Shown here: in pieces, positions 12,569 through 12,622 of the stretch
How the letters are laid out: each line of letters begins with the position of its first letter
Numbering within the stretch: position 1 is the stretch's first letter
Made by a program: the position numbers and the translations under genes
The notes under the pieces: model-generated
What the model saw: the letters and a program-made list of their open reading frames with translations, nothing else
Databases searched by the model: none
Told to the model about the DNA's origin: nothing
Source of the DNA: an uncultured Eubacteriales bacterium
GTDB taxonomy: Bacteria; Bacillota; Clostridia; Oscillospirales; Oscillospiraceae
Reading direction: 5' to 3'
Assembly: GCA_900543625.1 (NCBI GenBank)
Contig: UQSF01000032.1
Coordinates: 1-12,622 of the forward strand
Length of the DNA: 12,622 bases

Positions 12569-12622
<54 letters not shown>

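Overview
The window looks like chromosome of a GC-rich, low-motility-signature anaerobic Firmicute, most likely a gut Oscillospiraceae-type Clostridium relative. This placement is an inference from strong GC3 codon bias, purine-rich Shine-Dalgarno sites, clostridial-style gene content (a 4Fe-4S old-yellow-enzyme reductase, a PucR/CdaR-type regulator, an OFA-type MFS carrier) and a 5S rRNA 3' end of Firmicute type. There are no phage, IS, CRISPR or tRNA signatures.

Left part (1-2619): the 3' end of an unidentified Ala/Pro-rich protein, which appears to carry a +1 frameshift near base 41, overlaps the start of an RluD-type pseudouridine synthase. An FMN-binding PNPOx/NimA-like gene and a strong terminator follow. 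Converging on them from the minus strand is a flavodoxin-fold NAD(P)H reductase, preceded by a 271-bp gap rich in inverted repeats.

Centre (2620-11193): this is the main point of interest. A PucR/CdaR-type regulator (5748-7289, +) has its own promoter and terminator. Divergent from it on the minus strand is a two-gene unit: a 648-aa FMN/FAD/4Fe-4S ene-reductase (BaiCD/BaiH, dienoyl-CoA reductase and enoate reductase superfamily) and a 258-aa SDR dehydrogenase. Downstream on the plus strand, behind its own promoter, is a three-gene unit: an OFA-type MFS transporter, a GntP-type permease and a 296-aa SDR. A 14-bp direct repeat in the divergent promoter region recurs as an inverted 10-mer directly upstream of the -35 box of the transporter operon, so the three units are probably one regulon. 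The likely logic is ligand sensing, uptake or exchange through two carriers, and C=C plus C=O/C-OH redox chemistry by three enzymes. The substrate cannot be read from the sequence; an unsaturated oxo/hydroxy compound or acid (bile acid or steroid, plant phenolic, sugar-acid derivative) would fit.

Right part (11194-12622): on the minus strand, an ECF sigma factor and its zinc-finger membrane anti-sigma factor overlap by ATGA. They have an ECF-type, probably autoregulated, promoter. They lie immediately downstream of an rRNA operon, whose 5S 3' end and terminator occupy the right edge.
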